A stretch of DNA of 64,000 bases. Origin: Amycolatopsis balhimycina FH 1894 (lineage in GTDB: Bacteria; Actinomycetota; Actinomycetes; Mycobacteriales; Pseudonocardiaceae). Positions 41,047 to 50,584 of the stretch are shown piece by piece; position 1 is the stretch's first letter, and every line of letters starts with the position of its first letter. Made by a program: the position numbers and the translations under genes. The notes below the pieces were generated by a model. It did not search any database and was not told where the DNA came from. It saw only the letters and a list, made by a program, of their open reading frames with translations. The stretch lies in contig NZ_KB913037.1 of assembly GCF_000384295.1 (NCBI RefSeq), positions 4,412,868 to 4,476,867 on the forward strand, written 5' to 3'.

Positions 41047-43884
41047 TTGAGAATCCGACTGCTTGCCTGCCTCGCTGCCGCCGTCGCGCTGGTGGCGAGC
41101 CTGGTCAGCCCCGCGAACGCCGAGCTCTACCACCCGCGCCAGGACTGGCTGCGGGCCTCGACGGCCGGGCTGTTCCTGCACTGGGGCATGTTCACCGCAC
41201 CGCGGCACACCGACTGCGCCGCCTGGGAGCACGACGTCACCGACGGCGGCTGGACGCCGGACTACTGGATCGACGAGGCGAAGAAGCTGGGCGCGTCCTA
41301 CGTCGTCCTCACCACTTTCCACAGCCGGCTGGGGTACGCGCGGCCGTGGCCGTCGAAGATCCCCGGCAGCTGCTCGACGCAGCGCGACTTCCTCGGCGAG
41401 CTGATCGCCGCGGGCAACGCCAAGGGCGTCCGCGTGATGCTCTACATGACCGACGACCCGCAGTGGCACAACGAAACCGGCCACGAGTCGCTCGACTCGG
41501 CCGCCTACTCGGCGTACAAGGGCAAGCCCGTCGACCTGACCACCCGCCCCGGCTTCGGCGAGTTCAGCTACGACCTGTTCGACGAGGTCATGGACCGCTA
41601 CTCGGACCTCGCCGGGTTCTGGATCGACAACGACAACGAGTACTGGGAGCAGCACGGGCTCTACGAGCACATCCGCGAGAAGCGGCCGTCCTGGTTGCTG
41701 AGCAACAACAACGAGGACACGCCGATCATGGACACGGTCAGCAACGAGCAGAAGACCGGCATGACGCCGTCGTACGACTACCCGCAGGCGGTCTACACGC
41801 CGATGCCGCGGCTCACCGAGGCCGACTACAAGCTGCCGACCAACGGCGACTGGTGGTACAGCGGCGGCGACCAGGCCGTCGACTTCCGGCTCTCCACCGG
41901 CCGCTACATCACGAACGCGGGCTCGTCGATCAAGTCGCTGATGGCCGAAACCGCCATGCTGAACGGGAAGTTCCCGCCGCAGCAGGAGGCGTTCAACAAC
42001 TTCATGGCGTCCTGGGCGCAGCCGATCAAGGAGTCACTGCAGGGCACCGAAGGCGGCGGCTACATGTACGGCGGCCTGCAGCCCGGCTTCTGGAACGACG
42101 GCGCGCACGGCGTGATCACCGTTCGTCCCGGCGCCAAGACGCAGTACGTGCACGTCGTCACGCGGCCGTCGACGAACCTGGTTCGCCTGCGCGACAACGG
42201 CTACCGCGTCACCGGCGTGTCCGACCTGCGCACCGGCAAGCCGATGCGGTTCGCGCAGTCCGGCGGTTATCTGTCCATTCTGGACATCACGAGCTGGGAC
42301 GACTACGACACGGTGTTCAAAGTGGACACCGCGGGTCAGCAGTACTTCTACGACAAGAACACGATCAAGGCGACCGCGTCGGCGAACGGGTCTTCAGCGG
42401 CGAACCTCGTCGACGGCAGCTACCTGAACTACTGGGACGCGGGCGGTCAGCAGCCGGTCTCGGTGACGCTGGACCTGGGCCGGAAGCGGTCGACGGCGTA
42501 CCTGGCGGTGCACGAACGCGAATCGTCGCCGACGTACGCACGCGAGTCCTTCGGCCGCGCCGAGGATTCCGCGCGGATCAAGGACTACCGCGTCCACGCG
42601 AGCGACGACGGCAAGAACTGGCGCACGGTGCGTACCGGGGCGCTCCCCAGCGCCCGCGGGGTGCAGTTCATCGACGTCGGCGAGGTGCACGCGCGGTATC
42701 TCGAGCTCGAGGTGCTGAACACGTGGTCCGGGCCGCAGGCCAAGCCGTTCTTCCACCAGCTGGCGCTCGACGAGATCGACGTCGCCTACGGCTATCCCGA
42801 CCCGCGCGGCGAGGTGCCGCTGGAAGCGGAGTCGTGGCGCAACGGCTTCGAGGGCAAGGCGTCGCCGGTGTGGTGCGAGGCGTGCTCGGGCACGAACGAG
42901 GTGACCGGCCTCGACCGCGGCGCGGTGGTCTTCCGTGACGTCCAGGCCGCGGGCCCGTCCCGGCTGCAACTGGACACGACGGGATCGGGTTCGCTTTCGG
43001 TGAGCGTGAACGGCGGCGCGCCGATCGCGGTCACGGTCCCGGCGACCGCCCCCGGTGTGGTGACCTCGACGGCGATCCCCGTGCCGCTCACCGCCGGAGC
43101 CAACACGATCAAGGTGTCCGGCACCGCCGCCCTCGACCGGATCGCGGTGGCGCCGCTGCCACCCGAGTCGTACACGCCGAAGACGACGTTGACCGTGCAA
43201 CCCGCCGGCGTGCAGTGGGTTTCGCCGGGTCAGCAGTCGCTGAAGATCACCGCGTCGCTGCGGCTGGACGTCGACGACCCGATCGGCCAGGTGTCGCTGG
43301 CGCCGGTCGTCCCGGCGGGCTGGACGCTCCAGGGTGACGCGGTGACCGCGGCGAACCTGCGGCTCGGGCAGGTGCTGAGCGGGTCCTGGACGGTGACCGC
43401 GCCGGCCGCGCAAGCCGCGACCATCCCGGTGACGGCGTCGTTCACGACGCTCGGGCGGGCCAAGTCGGTGAGCAAGCCGGTGCAGGTGAAACCGCGCCCG
43501 GCGGACCGGGTGTTCATGCGTGAGGCGGAGGACTCGGCGAACGACATCGGCGACGCCGGTGTCACGAGCTGCTCCCCCTGCTCGGGCGGGCAGAAGGTGC
43601 GCAACATCGGGGGCAGCCCCGGCGCGGCGATCACGTTCCCGGAAGTCACGGTCGGCGCGGCCGGGCAGTACACGCTGTACCTCGACTTCACGGTCAACGG
43701 CGACCGCTCGTACTTCGTGTCCGTGAACGGCGGTGCGCCCGCGGAGGTCAAGGTCAGCGGCGTCGGGAACAACACGCCGTACACCACTTCGGTCCCGGTG
43801 ACGCTGAACGCGGGCGCCAATACGATCCGGATCGGCAACGACCGCGCCGGCTCCCCGGATCTGGACCGGATTTCACTGGGTTAG
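41047..43884 (+). CDS. Secreted GH29 alpha-L-fucosidase-like enzyme with CBM32 and CBM35-type modules
   Basis: TTG 41047 with AGGAGG four bases upstream gives 945 aa starting with a signal peptide (LRIRLLACLAAAVALVASLVSPANA). The GH29 barrel begins WLRASTAGLFLHWGMFTAP, with YVVLTTFHSRLG and LAGFWIDNDNEYW, where Asp is the expected nucleophile region. A F5/8-type (CBM32) module lies about residues 450-600 (LDLGRKRSTAYLAVHERESS). Two CBM35/CBM6-like modules (LEAESWRNGFEG, MREAEDSANDIGDAG) flank an NPCBM-like sandwich. Exact linkage cleaved is uncertain. Confidence 0.85.
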   Translation: MRIRLLACLAAAVALVASLVSPANAELYHPRQDWLRASTAGLFLHWGMFTAPRHTDCAAWEHDVTDGGWTPDYWIDEAKKLGASYVVLTTFHSRLGYARPWPSKIPGSCSTQRDFLGELIAAGNAKGVRVMLYMTDDPQWHNETGHESLDSAAYSAYKGKPVDLTTRPGFGEFSYDLFDEVMDRYSDLAGFWIDNDNEYWEQHGLYEHIREKRPSWLLSNNNEDTPIMDTVSNEQKTGMTPSYDYPQAVYTPMPRLTEADYKLPTNGDWWYSGGDQAVDFRLSTGRYITNAGSSIKSLMAETAMLNGKFPPQQEAFNNFMASWAQPIKESLQGTEGGGYMYGGLQPGFWNDGAHGVITVRPGAKTQYVHVVTRPSTNLVRLRDNGYRVTGVSDLRTGKPMRFAQSGGYLSILDITSWDDYDTVFKVDTAGQQYFYDKNTIKATASANGSSAANLVDGSYLNYWDAGGQQPVSVTLDLGRKRSTAYLAVHERESSPTYARESFGRAEDSARIKDYRVHASDDGKNWRTVRTGALPSARGVQFIDVGEVHARYLELEVLNTWSGPQAKPFFHQLALDEIDVAYGYPDPRGEVPLEAESWRNGFEGKASPVWCEACSGTNEVTGLDRGAVVFRDVQAAGPSRLQLDTTGSGSLSVSVNGGAPIAVTVPATAPGVVTSTAIPVPLTAGANTIKVSGTAALDRIAVAPLPPESYTPKTTLTVQPAGVQWVSPGQQSLKITASLRLDVDDPIGQVSLAPVVPAGWTLQGDAVTAANLRLGQVLSGSWTVTAPAAQAATIPVTASFTTLGRAKSVSKPVQVKPRPADRVFMREAEDSANDIGDAGVTSCSPCSGGQKVRNIGGSPGAAITFPEVTVGAAGQYTLYLDFTVNGDRSYFVSVNGGAPAEVKVSGVGNNTPYTTSVPVTLNAGANTIRIGNDRAGSPDLDRISLG

Positions 43885-44007
43885 CTCGCGCAGCACCCGG
43901 GCCGGGTCGATGTCTATGGCGGCGGCCGTGCCCGGGTGCTCGCTCGGCGCGCTCCACGCGACCGACCTGACCGCAGCCCTCGGCGCCCCTTGCGGACAGC
44001 CCCAAGT

Positions 44008-44058
44008 CCGTGAAGGCCACCTTGAGGAACTCTATGTTCCTCAAGGTGGCCTTCACGG
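44008..44058. repeat. Palindromic element, 23-bp perfect arms, 5-nt loop
   Basis: Arms 44008-44030 and 44036-44058 with loop TCTAT. It lies between the convergent GH29 and S53 peptidase genes and ends 12 bp before the peptidase stop, a terminator-like position for both. The arms differ from the copy in the SpvB-like gene by a few bases, changed on both sides. Confidence 0.75.
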
Positions 44059-44070
44059 CTTTTGGCGAGG

Positions 44071-45303
44071 TCAGAAGCCGGAGGTGCCGTTCGGCGTGCC
44101 CAGGCCGGTCGGGCCGTCGTAACCGGCCACCGACGTGCAGAGGTACGTCCCGCCGCAGCTGCCGTTCGATCCCGACGTCACGTCGTAGAGCCCGCTGGTG
44201 TGCGCGTACGGGTACGAACCCGACGTGACCGAGTTGCCCGCCAGCGCGTACACGCTCGCGATCACCGGCGAGGACAGGCTCGTGCCGCCGACCTGCACCC
44301 AGCCGTCCGCGCCCTGGGCGAGTCCCAGCGACAGCAGGAAGTCACACCAGGACGAGCTGCCGCAGCTGTTGTACGTGTCGTAGACCCCGAGGCCGGTGGC
44401 CGGGTCCGCGACGGCCGAGACGTCGGCGACCGTCCGCTTCGTACACCCGGCGTCGTGCTGCCAGGCCGGCTTGGCCTCCAGCGTCGAACACCCGCTGCCG
44501 CTGCCCTTCCACGCCGTCTCCGACCAGCCGCGCGGGGTGCCGGCGGCCTTCTTCAGCGTCGTGCCGCCCACTGCCGTGACGTACGGCGACGACGCCGGCC
44601 AGCTGACGCCGTAGCCGGAGTCGCCCGAGGAGGCCGTGACGGCGATGCCCGGGTGGTTGAGGTGCGCGTCCGCGGCGAGGATCGTCGAGTCCTCGGAGCC
44701 GCCGTAGCTGTTGGAGATCGCCACCACGCCCGGCGTCGCCGCCGCCGTGTCGACCGCCGTCATCAGCGGGTCCGTGTCCGGGGAGTTGGCTTCCACCAGC
44801 AGGATGTGGCAGTCCGGACAGGTCGCCGACACCGCGTCGAGGTCGAGGCTGATCTCCTCGGCCCAGCCGTAGTCGGGCGCGGGCAGCGGGCTCGCCGCGC
44901 CGTTCTGGTTCACCTTCTTGAAGCAGCCGTTGGCCGTCGTGCACGGCGAAAGCCCGCGCGCCGACCGGAACTTCGCCAGGTCCGCCTCGGCGGTCGGCGC
45001 GTCCTGAGCGTCCACAATGGCCACCGTGCGGCCGTTGGCGTGCAGCCCGCCGAGGTTGTACGCGGCTTGGATCTCGGCCGGCCCGTACCCGACCGGCGTC
45101 GAGACGACCAGCGGGCCGTTGCCCTTCGGCGAGCGGATCGCCTTGCCGAGGCAGTGCAGCTTGCCGGAGGTGGCGCAGCCGAAGTTGACGACGCCGCCGC
45201 TCTGCAGCGGCGTGGCTTCGGCGGGTGCGGCGACGGCCACCGAAAGGGGGGCCGCGATCAGAGAGAGGACGACGAAGGACCGGAACAGCCGTGGAGGCGC
45301 CAT
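44071..45303 (-). CDS. Secreted S53 (sedolisin) family peptidase
   Basis: ATG 45303 with GAGGAG upstream gives 410 aa. Signal peptide: LFRSFVVLSLIAAPLSVAVAAPAEA. The sedolisin Glu-Asp pair is in WAEEISLDLDA, the oxyanion Asp in ASSGDSGYGVSWP and the nucleophile Ser in GGTSLSSPV. The C-terminal calcium-site segment DVTSGSNGSC...GYDGPTGLGTPNG is complete. The long pro-domain of classical sedolisins is missing, as in many short actinobacterial homologues. Divergent from the CBM56 protein gene. Confidence 0.92.
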   Translation of the reverse strand: MAPPRLFRSFVVLSLIAAPLSVAVAAPAEATPLQSGGVVNFGCATSGKLHCLGKAIRSPKGNGPLVVSTPVGYGPAEIQAAYNLGGLHANGRTVAIVDAQDAPTAEADLAKFRSARGLSPCTTANGCFKKVNQNGAASPLPAPDYGWAEEISLDLDAVSATCPDCHILLVEANSPDTDPLMTAVDTAAATPGVVAISNSYGGSEDSTILAADAHLNHPGIAVTASSGDSGYGVSWPASSPYVTAVGGTTLKKAAGTPRGWSETAWKGSGSGCSTLEAKPAWQHDAGCTKRTVADVSAVADPATGLGVYDTYNSCGSSSWCDFLLSLGLAQGADGWVQVGGTSLSSPVIASVYALAGNSVTSGSYPYAHTSGLYDVTSGSNGSCGGTYLCTSVAGYDGPTGLGTPNGTSGF

Positions 45304-45515
45304 GCCTACTCCTCGGTAGTGGACGAGGTGTGGCAGGGGATCGTCGCATGTCACCCGATCGCGGTCACCCGACGGAAGAATGTTTCTCGGTTCAGTCAAT
45401 CGCCCACCGGATGGCAAACAGGACCAACGGTCACGAACCGTCTCCTCCAGTTGCGGGATTGGTCCAGACGAATGTTATGAAAAAGTGACTTGATCGCCAC
45501 TGAGTGGGAGCTACT

Positions 45516-45536
45516 TTGTTGTGACTCGCAACAAAT
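45516..45536. promoter_or_regulatory. Inverted repeat upstream of the CBM56 protein gene
   Basis: TTTGTTG (45516-45522) and CAACAAA (45530-45536) with a 7-nt spacer, in the 261-bp divergent region (45304-45564) between S53 and the CBM56 protein. It is 29 bp before the GTG start, so it could be an operator or an mRNA hairpin. The AT-rich CGAATGTTATGAAAAAGTGAC at 45468-45488 may contain the promoter. Confidence 0.4.
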
Positions 45537-45564
45537 GCTTCTCCAACGGCGGAGGTGGCACGGC

Positions 45565-47886
45565 GTGAACCGGACCCTTGACAAGCTTCGACGACGCGGC
45601 CCGAGGTTCGCGCTCGTCACGTCCGCGCTGCTGGTGGCGGCGGGGCTCAGTGCCCCCGTCGCACTCGCCGCGGACGACTACACCCAAAGCGTCAGCCAGC
45701 CGAGCGCGACGCAGGTGCAGATCGACTTCACGCCGACGACCCCGGCGCTGTACGTCGACGTCCACTACACCGGCGTGCCGGGCCTGGGCCAGCAGAACGT
45801 CCGGATGGCCAACGGCTCCGGCACTTGGCGCACGACCGTCAACGGCGTGAGCAGCGGAAACGTGCTCGACTACTGGTTCACCTACGAAAAGAACGGCCCG
45901 CAGTACGACACGCCGCACTTCGGCTACACCGTGGGCGGCGGCTCGACGGCGGTCGCCGCGCCGACGTTCAGCCCACCCGGCGGCACCTACGCGAGCGCGC
46001 AGACGGTGACCATCGCCAGCGCCACCGCCGGCGCGAGCATCCGGTACACAGTGGACGGATCGACACCGACCGCGTCCTCGACGCTCTACAGTGGACCGAT
46101 CAGCGTCCCGGCGTCCCGCACGGTCAACGCGATCGCGCTGAAGTCCGGTTCGGCGAACTCCGCGGTCTCGAGCGCGAGCTACACCATCGGCACCCAGGCG
46201 GGCTGCCCCACCCAGCCGGACACCCCCGACTTCGGGCCGAACGTGCGCGTCTTCGACCCGAGCATGTCCGCGGCGACGATCCAGGCCCAGCTGGACACCG
46301 ACTTCAACAACCAGAAGGACACGCTGACCGCGCAGTTCGCCGAGCGGCGCGTCGCTCACCTGTTCAAGCCGGGCACCTACAACGTGCACGACAACGTCGG
46401 CTTCTACACCTCGGTCGCCGGCCTCGGCCAGAACCCCGGCGGCGTGGTGATCAACGGCGACATCACCGTGGACGCCTTCAACGCCTCCGACAACGGCGTC
46501 GCGCTGCAGAACTTCTGGCGGTCGGCGGAGAACATGGCCGTCAACCCCTCCAGCGGCAACGACCGCTGGGCGGTGGCGCAGGCCGCGCCGTTCCGCCGGA
46601 TGGACATCCGCGGCGGGCTGCAGCTGTACCCGGCGAGCTACGGCTACGCCAGCGGCGGCTACATCGCCGACTCGAAGGTGTCCGGCCAGGCCGCGTCGGT
46701 GTCGCAGCAGCAGTGGTACACCCGCGACTCGTCGCTGGGGAGCTGGAACGGCGGCGTCTGGAACATGGTCTTCTCCGGCACCAGCGGCGCGCCGGCGAAC
46801 ACGTTCCCGAGCCCGCCGGAAACCACGCTGGCCACGACGCCGGTCTCGCGGGACGTGCCCTACCTCTACGTCGACGGCACCGGCAAGTACCGCGTGTTCC
46901 TGCCATCCCTGCGCACGAACGCGTCCGGCCCGAGCTGGGCGAGCGGCAGCACACCGGGCACGTCGGCGCCGATGAGCCAGTTCTACGTCGTGAAGGCGGG
47001 TGACACGGCCGCGTCGATCAACAACGCGCTCGCCGCCGGCTGCAACCTGTTCTTCACGCCGGGCATCTACCACCTGAACCAGACGCTCAACGTGACGCGG
47101 GCGAACACGACGGTCCTCGGCATCGGCTACCCGACGCTGGTGCCCGACAACGGCGTCAACGCGATGCAGGTGTCCGATGTGGACGGTGTCCGGCTCAAGG
47201 GCCTGCTCTTCGACGCGGGCACGACGAACTCGCAGGCCCTGCTCACGGTCGGCCAGTCCGGCTCGTCGGCTTCGCACGCTTCGAACCCGACGACGGTCCA
47301 GGACGTCTTCTTCCGCATCGGTGGCCAGCTCGCGGGCAAGGCGACGAACAGCCTGGTCGTCAACAGCAACGACACGATCATCGACCACATCTGGGCGTGG
47401 CGCGCCGACCACGGCAACGCGGGCACGGTCGGCTGGACCACCAACACAGCCGACACCGGTCTGCTCGTCAACGGTGCGAACGTGCTGGCCACCGGCCTGT
47501 TCGTCGAGCACTACCAGAAGTACCAGGTGATCTGGAACGGCCAGGGCGGCCGGACGATCTTCTTCCAGAACGAGATGCCCTACGACGTGCCGAACCAGGC
47601 GTCGTGGAACGCGCCTTCGGGCGTCGCGGGGTATGCCGCCTACAAGGTCGGGGCGAACGTGACGTCCCACGAAGCGTGGGGGCTGGGCAGTTACTGCTTC
47701 TTCGACACCAATCCGGCGGTGTCCAGCTATCACGCGTTCGAGGTGCCGAACAACGCCGGGGTGCGGTTCCACAGCCTGCTGACGGTGTCGCTCAACTACC
47801 GCGGCACGATCACGCACGTCATCAACGACACGGGCGGCACAACGCCTTCGGGCACGGTCCCGGTCAACGTGGTCAGCTACCCGTAA
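45565..47886 (+). CDS. Secreted beta-helix protein with CBM56 and chitobiase-like modules (putative glucanase)
   Basis: GTG 45565 with GGAGG upstream gives 773 aa. Signal peptide ends near VALAADD. Residues 35-130 match CBM56, a beta-1,3-glucan-binding module (YTQSVSQPSATQVQIDFTP, NVLDYWFTYEKNGPQYDTPHFGY). Residues 140-210 are a chitobiase/CHB_HEX_C-type sandwich (ASIRYTVDGSTPTASSTLYSGPI). The rest is a large right-handed beta-helix like those of GH55/GH87 enzymes (VAHLFKPGTYNVHDNVGFYTSVAGLG, NFWRSAENMAVNPSSG). Homologues are often mis-named adenylyl cyclase. A polysaccharide-degrading role is inferred from modules. Confidence 0.75.
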   Translation: MNRTLDKLRRRGPRFALVTSALLVAAGLSAPVALAADDYTQSVSQPSATQVQIDFTPTTPALYVDVHYTGVPGLGQQNVRMANGSGTWRTTVNGVSSGNVLDYWFTYEKNGPQYDTPHFGYTVGGGSTAVAAPTFSPPGGTYASAQTVTIASATAGASIRYTVDGSTPTASSTLYSGPISVPASRTVNAIALKSGSANSAVSSASYTIGTQAGCPTQPDTPDFGPNVRVFDPSMSAATIQAQLDTDFNNQKDTLTAQFAERRVAHLFKPGTYNVHDNVGFYTSVAGLGQNPGGVVINGDITVDAFNASDNGVALQNFWRSAENMAVNPSSGNDRWAVAQAAPFRRMDIRGGLQLYPASYGYASGGYIADSKVSGQAASVSQQQWYTRDSSLGSWNGGVWNMVFSGTSGAPANTFPSPPETTLATTPVSRDVPYLYVDGTGKYRVFLPSLRTNASGPSWASGSTPGTSAPMSQFYVVKAGDTAASINNALAAGCNLFFTPGIYHLNQTLNVTRANTTVLGIGYPTLVPDNGVNAMQVSDVDGVRLKGLLFDAGTTNSQALLTVGQSGSSASHASNPTTVQDVFFRIGGQLAGKATNSLVVNSNDTIIDHIWAWRADHGNAGTVGWTTNTADTGLLVNGANVLATGLFVEHYQKYQVIWNGQGGRTIFFQNEMPYDVPNQASWNAPSGVAGYAAYKVGANVTSHEAWGLGSYCFFDTNPAVSSYHAFEVPNNAGVRFHSLLTVSLNYRGTITHVINDTGGTTPSGTVPVNVVSYP

Positions 47887-47905
47887 CCGGTCTGCCGCCG
47901 CGGTG

Positions 47906-48898
47906 TCAGGCGATGTGCCACACCGCGGCGGCGCCGTCGAGCACGTCGGCGTCGAGGCCGAAGTAGCCGCGTTCGGGCTTGGTGTCGGTGCGCTTGCGGC
48001 CGTCCGGGAGGCCGGTCAGTTTCCAGGTCTCGGTGCCAGGCTGCAGCCGGCCTTCGTAGGTGTCCGGCTCCGGTTCGCCGAGGCCGATCGCGTCGCTGTG
48101 GCCGAGGCTGCCGGCGACGAAGGCGTATCGGTCGCCGAGCAGCGACGCGACGATCGCGCCCGCGCCGGCCCCCGAGCGTTGCAGGTGACCGTTGTGCGCG
48201 AACACCAAAGTCGGGCCGCGGCCCGCCTCCATGGCCCGGATGTCGAGGAGGTTTTCGGCCATGAGCACCGCGCGCAGGCCTGCGAGGCGCGCGATCCTCG
48301 TGTCCCGGTCGCCGGGTTGCGCCGACGCTGCGTGATAGCGGAGCAGGCCGCGCCCGGCGGTGGCGTGCGTCTTGGCCCGCCACCAAGCGGCGTCCAGCCG
48401 CGGCGCTCGGGTGTGGAGGGCGACGAGCAGGTCGTCGGCGAGCACCCGCAGCTCACGGGCCTCGGGTGACGCGCCCGGTGAAGCCGCCGGGTCGAGGATC
48501 GCCTCGGACCTGTTCCACCGCTCGTCGTCGCCGGTCAGGGCGGCGATGTCGACGTCGAGGCCGAGGTAGTCGCGGGCGTGTTCGAGGTAGGCACGCGGGC
48601 TGGGGGCGCTGAACATCTCGGTCGGGGCGTCGAAGCCGTGCAAGGTCAGCGGTTCGCCGGCGTGCTCGTTGTACTCGCGCAGCCACGCGATCAGCTGCCG
48701 GTTGGCGTCCACTTCGCCCAGGTTGTGCGAAAACCGGCCGTCGAGCGCGGCGACGCGATCGGTCTCGAGCGCGATCGACCGGAAGCCGTGCCCGGCCAGC
48801 CGCGCGAACAGCTCGTTGCGGATGCGCCCGATGGCCGGTTCGAAGTGCGTGGGCTCACCGAGCCCGAGCAGTTCGGCGGCGAAGTCCGTGATGTCCAT
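47906..48898 (-). CDS. Erythromycin esterase-like protein
   Basis: A 330-aa member of the Ere/succinoglycan-biosynthesis-like hydrolase family. GLGEPTHFEPAIGRIRNELFARLAGHGFRSIALETDRVAA corresponds to the family's first motifs with Glu and His, AWLREYNEHAGEPLTLHGFDAP is conserved, and LVFAHNGHLQRSG holds the catalytic His region. It is somewhat short for the family (about 400 aa). True Ere enzymes hydrolyse macrolide lactones; most chromosomal homologues have unknown substrates. The divergent MerR regulator may control it. Confidence 0.85.
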   Translation of the reverse strand: MDITDFAAELLGLGEPTHFEPAIGRIRNELFARLAGHGFRSIALETDRVAALDGRFSHNLGEVDANRQLIAWLREYNEHAGEPLTLHGFDAPTEMFSAPSPRAYLEHARDYLGLDVDIAALTGDDERWNRSEAILDPAASPGASPEARELRVLADDLLVALHTRAPRLDAAWWRAKTHATAGRGLLRYHAASAQPGDRDTRIARLAGLRAVLMAENLLDIRAMEAGRGPTLVFAHNGHLQRSGAGAGAIVASLLGDRYAFVAGSLGHSDAIGLGEPEPDTYEGRLQPGTETWKLTGLPDGRKRTDTKPERGYFGLDADVLDGAAAVWHIA

Positions 48899-48927
48899 GT
48901 GGTTGAATCGTATCCTTGAAGACTCGC

Positions 48928-49620
48928 TTGAGACCTGCTGACCTCGCCCGTGAGCACGGTATCTCCACCCAGGCGGTCCGCAACTACGAGCGGGACGGCT
49001 TCCTCCCGCCCGCCGAACGCACCGCGAGCGGCTACCGGGTTTACACCGAGGTTCACGCGCGCGCCCTGCGCGCGTTCCTCGACTTGGTAACGGCGTACGG
49101 ACACGCGACGGCCGGCGGGATCATGAACGCCATCCATGACGACGACCTCGTCCGCGCGCTGACGCTCGTCGACCGCGGCCACGAGCAGTTGCTGCGGGAT
49201 CGCGAAACCCTCAACTCGGTCCGGAAGGCGATCGGGTCCCTGCCGACCGGTCCGGTCCATGAGGGGCACCCTCATGGCGTTCGGACGGTCGGGGAACTCG
49301 CGCACCGCCTCGGCGTCACCGCGGCGACTGTGCGGGCGTGGGAACGCGCGGGAATCCTGGTCCCCCAGCGCGATCCGGCGACCGGCTACCGCGTCTTCCG
49401 CGCAGCCGACGTCCGCGACGCGGAGCTGACCCACCTGCTCCGCCGCGGCGGCTACCCCCTCGACCACATCGCGACGGTGGTCACCCAGGTCCGCACCGCG
49501 GGCGGCACCGAGTCCCTGGCCGAGGCGCTCGAAACCTGGCAGGACAGGCTGACCGCACGCGGCCTGGCCATGCTCGACGCGGCCGCCCGGCTCGGCGAGT
49601 ACGTGCGGCTACGGCCGTGA
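48928..49620 (+). CDS. MerR family regulator with two helix-turn-helix domains (TioE-like)
   Basis: TTG 48928 gives 230 aa; TTG 48916 is an alternative. A -10-like TATCCT at 48911-48916 favours a near-leaderless mRNA from the later start. The first MerR HTH is RPADLAREHGISTQAVRNYERDGFLPPAERTASGYRVY. A second complete one begins at about residue 115 (TVGELAHRLGVTAATVRAWERAGILVPQRDPATGYRVF). Tandem HTH MerR proteins are known as the TioE type and can bind as monomers or pseudo-dimers. Divergent from the esterase-like gene with 29 bp between starts. Confidence 0.88.
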   Translation: MRPADLAREHGISTQAVRNYERDGFLPPAERTASGYRVYTEVHARALRAFLDLVTAYGHATAGGIMNAIHDDDLVRALTLVDRGHEQLLRDRETLNSVRKAIGSLPTGPVHEGHPHGVRTVGELAHRLGVTAATVRAWERAGILVPQRDPATGYRVFRAADVRDAELTHLLRRGGYPLDHIATVVTQVRTAGGTESLAEALETWQDRLTARGLAMLDAAARLGEYVRLRP

Positions 49621-50505
49621 CCGCGGGTGCAGCCGGTCGTACTCGTGCGCGGCCGAGCGCTGGGTACGCACCGGCAGGGCTTTTTCTTCGGCCTCGTCGT
49701 CGATCTCGTTGAGCCCGAGCTGCACCGCCAGCCGGATCTGCTCGCGGTTTTCCCGGACGACGGCGGAGAAGAAGTCGTCGATCCGCGGATCGACGAGCAC
49801 TTCGAGCAGCACCCGGAACGAGGTGTCGACGACCGTGCGCACGATCTCGTCGTGGAACGGCAGCCGCTTGAGCTTCCCGAGCTGCGGGTCCGCGGCGATC
49901 TTCTCGGCGATGATCGTGCGCAGCTCGTCCCTGTTGGCACCGAGCGACTTTGCCAGGTTTTCCGGGTAGTTGCCCGTTTCCAGCACCTTGACGACCTCGT
50001 CGAGCACCGCGATGGTGATCGGCTTCTTGATCGCCTTGACGATCGGCTCGGACAGCTTGTCGACGAGCCGGTAGGTGAACTGCTCGCCGACGGCCCGGTC
50101 CGCGGCCCGGCCGATCCGCACGAGCAGCAGCACGACGGTGACGAACCGGTGCCCGACCATCACCGGGTGCGCGACGGGAATCATCGCGAACAGCTCGTAC
50201 CAGTTGCGCACCAGGAACTTCTTGGCCCACCGCCGTTTCCGCCACCGCCACAGGAACTCCAGGAGGAACAGCGCGCAGATCCCGCAGTCGACGAAGAAGA
50301 TCACCAGGCCGACGTCCCGCGCCGGCGGGCTGAGCACCATGAACCCCAGCAACCCCACCGAGCCGGCGGCGAGGACGAGCATGACCCAGTCGTCGGCGCG
50401 CACGTTGCCGGGCAGGATCCCGCTGTTGAGCTCGGGTTCGGTGGTGACCATGGCCCCGATGATGGCACGCACCGCCCCGATCAGCCGGGTCGCCACGACC
50501 GTCAC
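49609..50505 (-). CDS. Ion-channel-like membrane protein
   Basis: A 298-aa protein from GTG 50505; ATG 50448 (MVTTEPEL) is a possible shorter start. Helices at about residues 40-60 (WVMLVLAAGSVGLLGFMVL) and 65-87 (VGLVIFFVDCGICALFLLEFLW) are followed by RWRKRRWAKKFLVRNWYELFAMIPV, which recalls the S1-S3 part of voltage-sensor proteins. No pore helix or selectivity filter is seen. The C-terminal 150 residues are soluble and helical. It overlaps the MerR gene end by 12 bp. Function is unassigned. Confidence 0.7.
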   Translation of the reverse strand: MTVVATRLIGAVRAIIGAMVTTEPELNSGILPGNVRADDWVMLVLAAGSVGLLGFMVLSPPARDVGLVIFFVDCGICALFLLEFLWRWRKRRWAKKFLVRNWYELFAMIPVAHPVMVGHRFVTVVLLLVRIGRAADRAVGEQFTYRLVDKLSEPIVKAIKKPITIAVLDEVVKVLETGNYPENLAKSLGANRDELRTIIAEKIAADPQLGKLKRLPFHDEIVRTVVDTSFRVLLEVLVDPRIDDFFSAVVRENREQIRLAVQLGLNEIDDEAEEKALPVRTQRSAAHEYDRLHPRSRP

Positions 50506-50508
50506 TAA

Positions 50509-50525
50509 TCAAACAGATGGTTGAC
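50509..50525. promoter_or_regulatory. TetR-type operator upstream of the MFS gene
   Basis: TCAAACAGATGGTTGA(C) fits the palindrome TCAANCANNTGNTTGA and matches the site at 51964-51980. It lies about 60 bp before the MFS start, within the region between divergent genes. A longer imperfect repeat, AATCAAACAGA (50507-50517) with TCTGATTGATT (50537-50547), surrounds it. Confidence 0.55.
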
Positions 50526-50584
50526 ACAGTCTCTCGTCTGATTGATTATCGAGTGGACTCCGGTACGGGAAGAAGGGGGACGTC

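Noticed and set aside
45511..47817. 768-codon open frame on the minus strand opposite the CBM56 protein
   Set aside because: Antisense to a gene with signal peptide and recognised modules; composition is Arg/Val/Ala-biased without family features.
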